Shown here in pieces: positions 60,640-64,000 of a DNA stretch of 64,000 nucleotides. Under the pieces are notes generated by a model. That model was given only the letters and a program-made list of their open reading frames with translations, did not search any database and was not told where the DNA came from. The DNA is from CAZDBA01 sp965224765 (lineage in GTDB: Bacteria > Planctomycetota > Planctomycetia > Pirellulales > Pirellulaceae): contig CBDDAC010000020.1 in NCBI GenBank assembly GCA_965224765.1, forward strand, positions 1 through 64,000. Direction: 5' to 3'. A program made the translations under genes and the position numbers. How positions within the stretch are numbered: the first letter of the stretch is position 1; each line of letters starts with the position of its first letter.

Positions 60640-62061
60640 ATGGGAGCCGCGGTGGCTAGTTCTGCGATTCAATTTGATCCCCAAGGAGCATTTTTCGCCG
60701 ATCACGGGATCTTGGAAACCGACCTGCGAAACCTCGACTCACGCATGCTTGAGGTGCGGAGTGAAATCCTGGGAGAAGACTTGGAACTGTTTCAATCTGG
60801 CGGTGAAATTCCTCTGCCTAAGCAACCGCTTGACGCAGGGTTTCATGAACTTCCGGAAAGAATCCTGGACGACTATCAAACCGATCGCGAAAACAGCGAA
60901 CTTCACCACATTCTTTCTACGGCAAAACGTCTTCGCGAATCCGTCGATCGCGTTGTCGTATTGGGAATCGGCGGCTCCTATATGGGGGCACGGGCCTTGA
61001 TGGATTCTTGCTGTGAACCCTATTTCAACCAGCTCCCCAAATCAGCACGTGGCGGACGTCCGAGAATGTACTTCGCGGGCTACAACGTGGACAATGATTC
61101 GACGCAGGCGCTTTTGGAATTGCTGCGCAAGACCAATGAGGGGCCCAATGATCGTTGGGCCATGGTCGTTATCAGCAAAAGCGGAGGGACCCTGGAAACG
61201 GCAGCGGCCCTGAGACAATTCATCAACTCGTTTGTCAACTCTTTCGGAGCTGAACATCTCCCCAGTCATTTGATTCCTGTGACAGCACAAACGGGCAAGT
61301 TAGCTTCGCTCGCCGACCAGATTGGATGCGAAGACCGATTTCTGGTTCCCGATGGAGTTGGAGGTCGATTCTCCATTCTTTCCTCCGTTGGATTGCTCCC
61401 CGCCGCCATTCTGGGAATCAACGTCGTTGAACTGCTCGAGTCGGCAGCAGCAATGAACGAACATTTTCGATCAGCGGCTCCTGGTGAAAATATCGTGCTG
61501 GATTTTGTCGCCGTCAATCATTTGTTAGAGACGCAACGAGGGTGCAACTCTCGCATCCTATCTGCCTGGAACAATTCACTTGAATCGGTGGGGCTATGGT
61601 ACGACCAGCTTTTGGCGGAAAGCATTGGCAAAGAAGAACGAGGCGCGTTGCCTCTGACCGTAGTCAACACAAGGGATCTGCATTCTCGCGCCCAACAACA
61701 CCAGGAGGGCAGACGCGATAAAGTGATCAACAATCTTATTGTTGACAATTGGAGGTTCGATCCGCTTGCCATTGGCACAACAGGATGGAACCAGGATCTT
61801 CTCGACGAAATTTCTGAAAAGACGCTTCCAGATGTGATGACAGCTGCGATTCGTGGGACCAACAAGGCTTATCGCGACGGTCAAAGGCCGACGACTGATC
61901 TTCGACTGGCCGCTTGCAATGAACAATCACTAGGCCAGCTCTTTCAAATGCTGATGCTGGCCACCGTCGTCGAAGGCCGCCTGCTGAGAATCAATCCTTA
62001 CGGCCAGCCAGGCGTTGAAAACTACAAAATCAACATGAACCAGTTTCTACGTGATGCGTAA
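60640..62061 (+). CDS. pgi: Glucose-6-phosphate isomerase
   Basis: Interconverts glucose-6-phosphate and fructose-6-phosphate. 473 residues from ATG 60640; the frame opens at TTG 60628. VVLGIGGSYMGARALMDSCC and VVISKSGGTLETAAALRQF are the sugar-phosphate-binding SIS motifs, and GGRFSILSSVGLLPAAILGI the conserved PGI segment; QHQEGRRDKVI supplies catalytic His and Glu/Lys context. Length fits the short bacterial PGI group. First gene of a probable operon with the next three. Confidence 0.94.
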   Translation: MGAAVASSAIQFDPQGAFFADHGILETDLRNLDSRMLEVRSEILGEDLELFQSGGEIPLPKQPLDAGFHELPERILDDYQTDRENSELHHILSTAKRLRESVDRVVVLGIGGSYMGARALMDSCCEPYFNQLPKSARGGRPRMYFAGYNVDNDSTQALLELLRKTNEGPNDRWAMVVISKSGGTLETAAALRQFINSFVNSFGAEHLPSHLIPVTAQTGKLASLADQIGCEDRFLVPDGVGGRFSILSSVGLLPAAILGINVVELLESAAAMNEHFRSAAPGENIVLDFVAVNHLLETQRGCNSRILSAWNNSLESVGLWYDQLLAESIGKEERGALPLTVVNTRDLHSRAQQHQEGRRDKVINNLIVDNWRFDPLAIGTTGWNQDLLDEISEKTLPDVMTAAIRGTNKAYRDGQRPTTDLRLAACNEQSLGQLFQMLMLATVVEGRLLRINPYGQPGVENYKINMNQFLRDA

Positions 62062-62087
62062 AAACTTAAGCACAATTGAGGAAACCA

Positions 62088-62765
62088 ATGACAATCAAAT
62101 TGACATGGTACGGGCATGGCACCTGGGGTATCGAGTCGGAAAAGCACAAAATCGTGCTCGACCCGTTCTTCGATGACAACCCATCATCACCTGTCAAAAC
62201 GAGCGAAGTAGAAGCCGACTTTATCCTCGTGTCTCATGGCCACTTCGATCACATCGCTGATGCGTCGAGCCTTGCCAACCGCACCAAGGCTCAGGTGATT
62301 GCCAACTACGAAATTGCCAACTGGCTGGGCAGCGAACAAAACGTGGAAAATACGATTGGTATGAATATTGGAGGCAAGGTCGATCTCGCTTTCGGATCGG
62401 TGAAAATGACGATGGCTCACCACAGCAGTCAACTACCTGACGGCTCCTATGGTGGATTTCCAAGCGGGTTCCTGCTGACGTTTCCCAACACGTCGATTTA
62501 TTTTGCCTGCGATACGGCGTTATTCTCTGACATGAAGCTGTATACTGCGGATATTGCCGTACTCCCGATTGGCGACCTGTTTACGATGGGACCAGAGGAC
62601 AGCATCACAGCAACACAACTCATTTCTCCTCGCAAAGTCATCCCAGCCCATTACAATACTTGGCCGCCCATCGAGCAGAACGGCAATCAATGGGCTCAGA
62701 AAATTCGGGAGCAAACTTCGGCTGAACCTGTCATGATCAACGCAGGCGACTCAATCGAAATTTGA
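62088..62765 (+). CDS. UPF0173-family metal-dependent hydrolase
   Basis: 225 residues from ATG 62088 (GAGG 8 bases upstream; the frame opens at 62076). Metallo-beta-lactamase-like fold: LTWYGHGTWGIES, metal motif LVSHGHFDHIADASSLA, further His in MTMAHHSSQLPDG, CDTALFSDMKLY and PAHYNTWPPIE. This set is characteristic of UPF0173. Substrate unknown. It follows pgi by 26 bases, suggesting co-transcription. Confidence 0.92.
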   Translation: MTIKLTWYGHGTWGIESEKHKIVLDPFFDDNPSSPVKTSEVEADFILVSHGHFDHIADASSLANRTKAQVIANYEIANWLGSEQNVENTIGMNIGGKVDLAFGSVKMTMAHHSSQLPDGSYGGFPSGFLLTFPNTSIYFACDTALFSDMKLYTADIAVLPIGDLFTMGPEDSITATQLISPRKVIPAHYNTWPPIEQNGNQWAQKIREQTSAEPVMINAGDSIEI

Positions 62766-62804
62766 GGGACTAAATTTACAGGGGCAAACCAGGAAAGCGA
62801 TTCC

Positions 62805-63717
62805 ATGAAGCCAACTTTTATTACGACTGCAATCCTATTGCTAACGTCACTGGTATGGATTGAGACCACCCCAGCACAAAAAATCGCCTGGAACTTTACT
62901 CCCGGCGACAACTTCGATGTCAAATTCGATCAAGATACGGTGGTCACCACGACCTTCAATTTGATTGAACGAAAAATTGGCACCCGCGTTCAACTTTCCA
63001 TGGAATGGCGAGTCTTGAGCGTTTCTCCAGTGAATGTCGCTGTAATCCAGCAGACGATTACCGACATCTCAATCACGATGACGACCCCAACGAAAACCAT
63101 TCAAGTGGATTCCACAAAAACCAACAAAAGCGATGCCAAGGTTGAACGCAATATGTGGACCCAGATCCAACCTTTGATTGGCGCAACCTTTGATGTGCAA
63201 ATGTATCCCAATGGAAACATTGGCGATGTGACGACGCCTGAGGCCACGATGGCACTGCTTCGAAACGCTAACGGATCAATGAGACTACGTGAATTGCTGA
63301 CCCCGGAAGGTCTTCGTGAGTTGTTCAGCCAATCTGTCATTTACCTTCCAGAAGAAGATCTGTCCGAGCCCTGGCAAGTCGAGAAAAATTCCTCCACAGA
63401 AATGGGAGACTTCCAGTCAACGCAGACATTTACACTGGAAGGGGAAGCCGAAGTCGACGGCAAAACAATGCAGAGAATTTCGTCATCCATGACGACCACA
63501 CAATCACCTGTTGAAGACAAACGGGCTAATATTTTGACAAAATCGAATGGGGCTGGTGAACTGTTCTTCGATGCAGAGGGAAGGCTATTTCACCTCTTCC
63601 AACTTCACCAATGAATTCAAATTCAAGCGCAAGTACCGCGACTCAGCCATCGACACGGTGACCACCAGCACCGTCAAAATGAAAATCCTCAAAAAAGCCC
63701 CTATTACCGATAACTGA
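62805..63717 (+). pseudogene. DUF6263-like secreted protein with a C-terminal frameshift
   Basis: Signal peptide (TTAILLLTSLVWIETTPAQ) and a beta-rich body (FTPGDNFDVKFDQDTVVTTT; TITDISITMTTPTKTIQVDS) of the type called DUF6263 in planctomycetes, function unknown. The main frame ends at 63614 after DAEGRLFHLFQLHQ. If one base is skipped near 63581 (GGGAAGG), the reading continues GYFTSSNFTNEFKFKRKYRD and on to a stop at 63717, two bases before the next gene's ATG. That continuation looks like the true end of the domain. The gene is therefore either frameshifted or misread by one base; a 269-residue shortened product could still be made. Confidence 0.65.
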
Positions 63718-63718
63718 T

Positions 63719-64000
63719 ATGGCAAACGACACGAGTGAATCGACGGAAGATTCAAACGGAGAACCCAAGTTCGTTACCGTTGGCAAGATTGACGATGTCC
63801 CGGAAGGCGAGGGCAGGGCGTTTGAGGTTAACGAACGTAGCATCGCCGTCTTCAAAATCGACGATCAATTTTATGCGATCGAAGATCAGTGCCCTCACAT
63901 GGGAGCAGCACTTTCAACAGGCTTTGTTGAAAACTGCGAAGTTTCCTGCCCCTGGCATGCTTGGCGATTTGATGTGCGTGATGGAGCATGGTGCGACAAT
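63719..64000 (+). CDS. Rieske [2Fe-2S] protein (partial, cut by window end)
   Basis: 94 codons visible. KFVTVGKIDDVPEGEGRAFE leads into the Rieske cluster motifs QCPHMGAALSTG (C-x-H) and VSCPWHAWRFDVRDGAWC (C-x-x-H). It resembles the NirD/ferredoxin subgroup of small soluble Rieske proteins. ATG 63719 overlaps the previous gene region closely, so an operon with pgi is likely. The 3' end lies outside. Confidence 0.88.
   Translation, partial: MANDTSESTEDSNGEPKFVTVGKIDDVPEGEGRAFEVNERSIAVFKIDDQFYAIEDQCPHMGAALSTGFVENCEVSCPWHAWRFDVRDGAWCDN

Noticed and set aside
1..64000. tRNA or rRNA genes
   Set aside because: No cloverleaf with a TTCGANTC-type T-arm and no rRNA-like sequence was recognised by eye; a tRNAscan-SE run would settle this.

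Overview
The window looks like a chromosomal segment of a planctomycete, most likely a Pirellulaceae-type marine bacterium. The basis is mixed: a secreted arylsulfatase, a ThiD2-ThiE fusion, a DUF4912 protein, a DUF6263-like lipid-free secreted protein, planctomycete-style secreted helical proteins, lpxB (so a Gram-negative envelope) and intergenic regions packed with short palindromic repeats of a kind I remember from Pirellulaceae genomes. No rRNA, tRNA, CRISPR array or phage module was recognised.

Layout. 1-4 kb: thioesterase, gamma-glutamyltransferase, two small secreted helical proteins. 4.7-12.9 kb: a complete F-type ATP synthase operon on the minus strand (atpZ-like, atpI-like, atpB, E, F, H, A, G, D, C). 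13-18.3 kb: DUF4912 protein behind a long leader, a Gly/His-rich secreted protein, a molybdopterin-oxidoreductase/pentapeptide fusion, a 5'-truncated IS4-type transposase. 18.4-22.5 kb: a large PLP enzyme, an Hsp20 gene, and an intact IS3-family element inserted 16 bp from the Hsp20 start codon. 22.8-27.7 kb: biotin cluster (bioF-esterase-bioC-bioA, divergent from bioB). 28.1-31.7 kb: fatty acid synthesis genes fabD-fabG-acpP-fabF. 31.9-36.3 kb: ruvB, an unusual PAS/degenerate-AAA/Fis regulator with a coupled partner, and an Mrp ATPase. 36.3-39.3 kb: about 3 kb of mostly non-coding, repeat-rich or AT-rich DNA around a lysine/alanine-repeat basic protein. 39.3-48 kb: M50 protease, lpxB, sulfatase, a four-module cysteine-rich secreted protein, an MFS transporter, thiE. 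48-60.4 kb: TPR protein, clpC, wecB, a beta-helix protein, a frameshifted apgM, an RdgC-like protein, a PDZ protein, a methyltransferase, and a decaying HxlR/SDR pair. 60.6-64 kb: pgi, UPF0173 hydrolase, a DUF6263-like secreted protein with a frameshift, and the start of a Rieske protein.

The most notable non-standard signal is the repeat layer: at least five families of short palindromic elements share the same intergenic islands. One is a two-hairpin element whose second stem keeps its pairing through paired base changes, one is a roughly 100-bp MITE-like element with matching ends, and some copies appear to lie in frame inside genes (the bio-cluster esterase and lpxB). Other second-look items are the degenerate enhancer-binding-protein-like regulator pair, the DUF4912 leader, the repeated Cys-rich secreted protein, and two single-base frameshifts in otherwise conserved genes. 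All calls are from reading the sequence and from memory of families; no database search was run.
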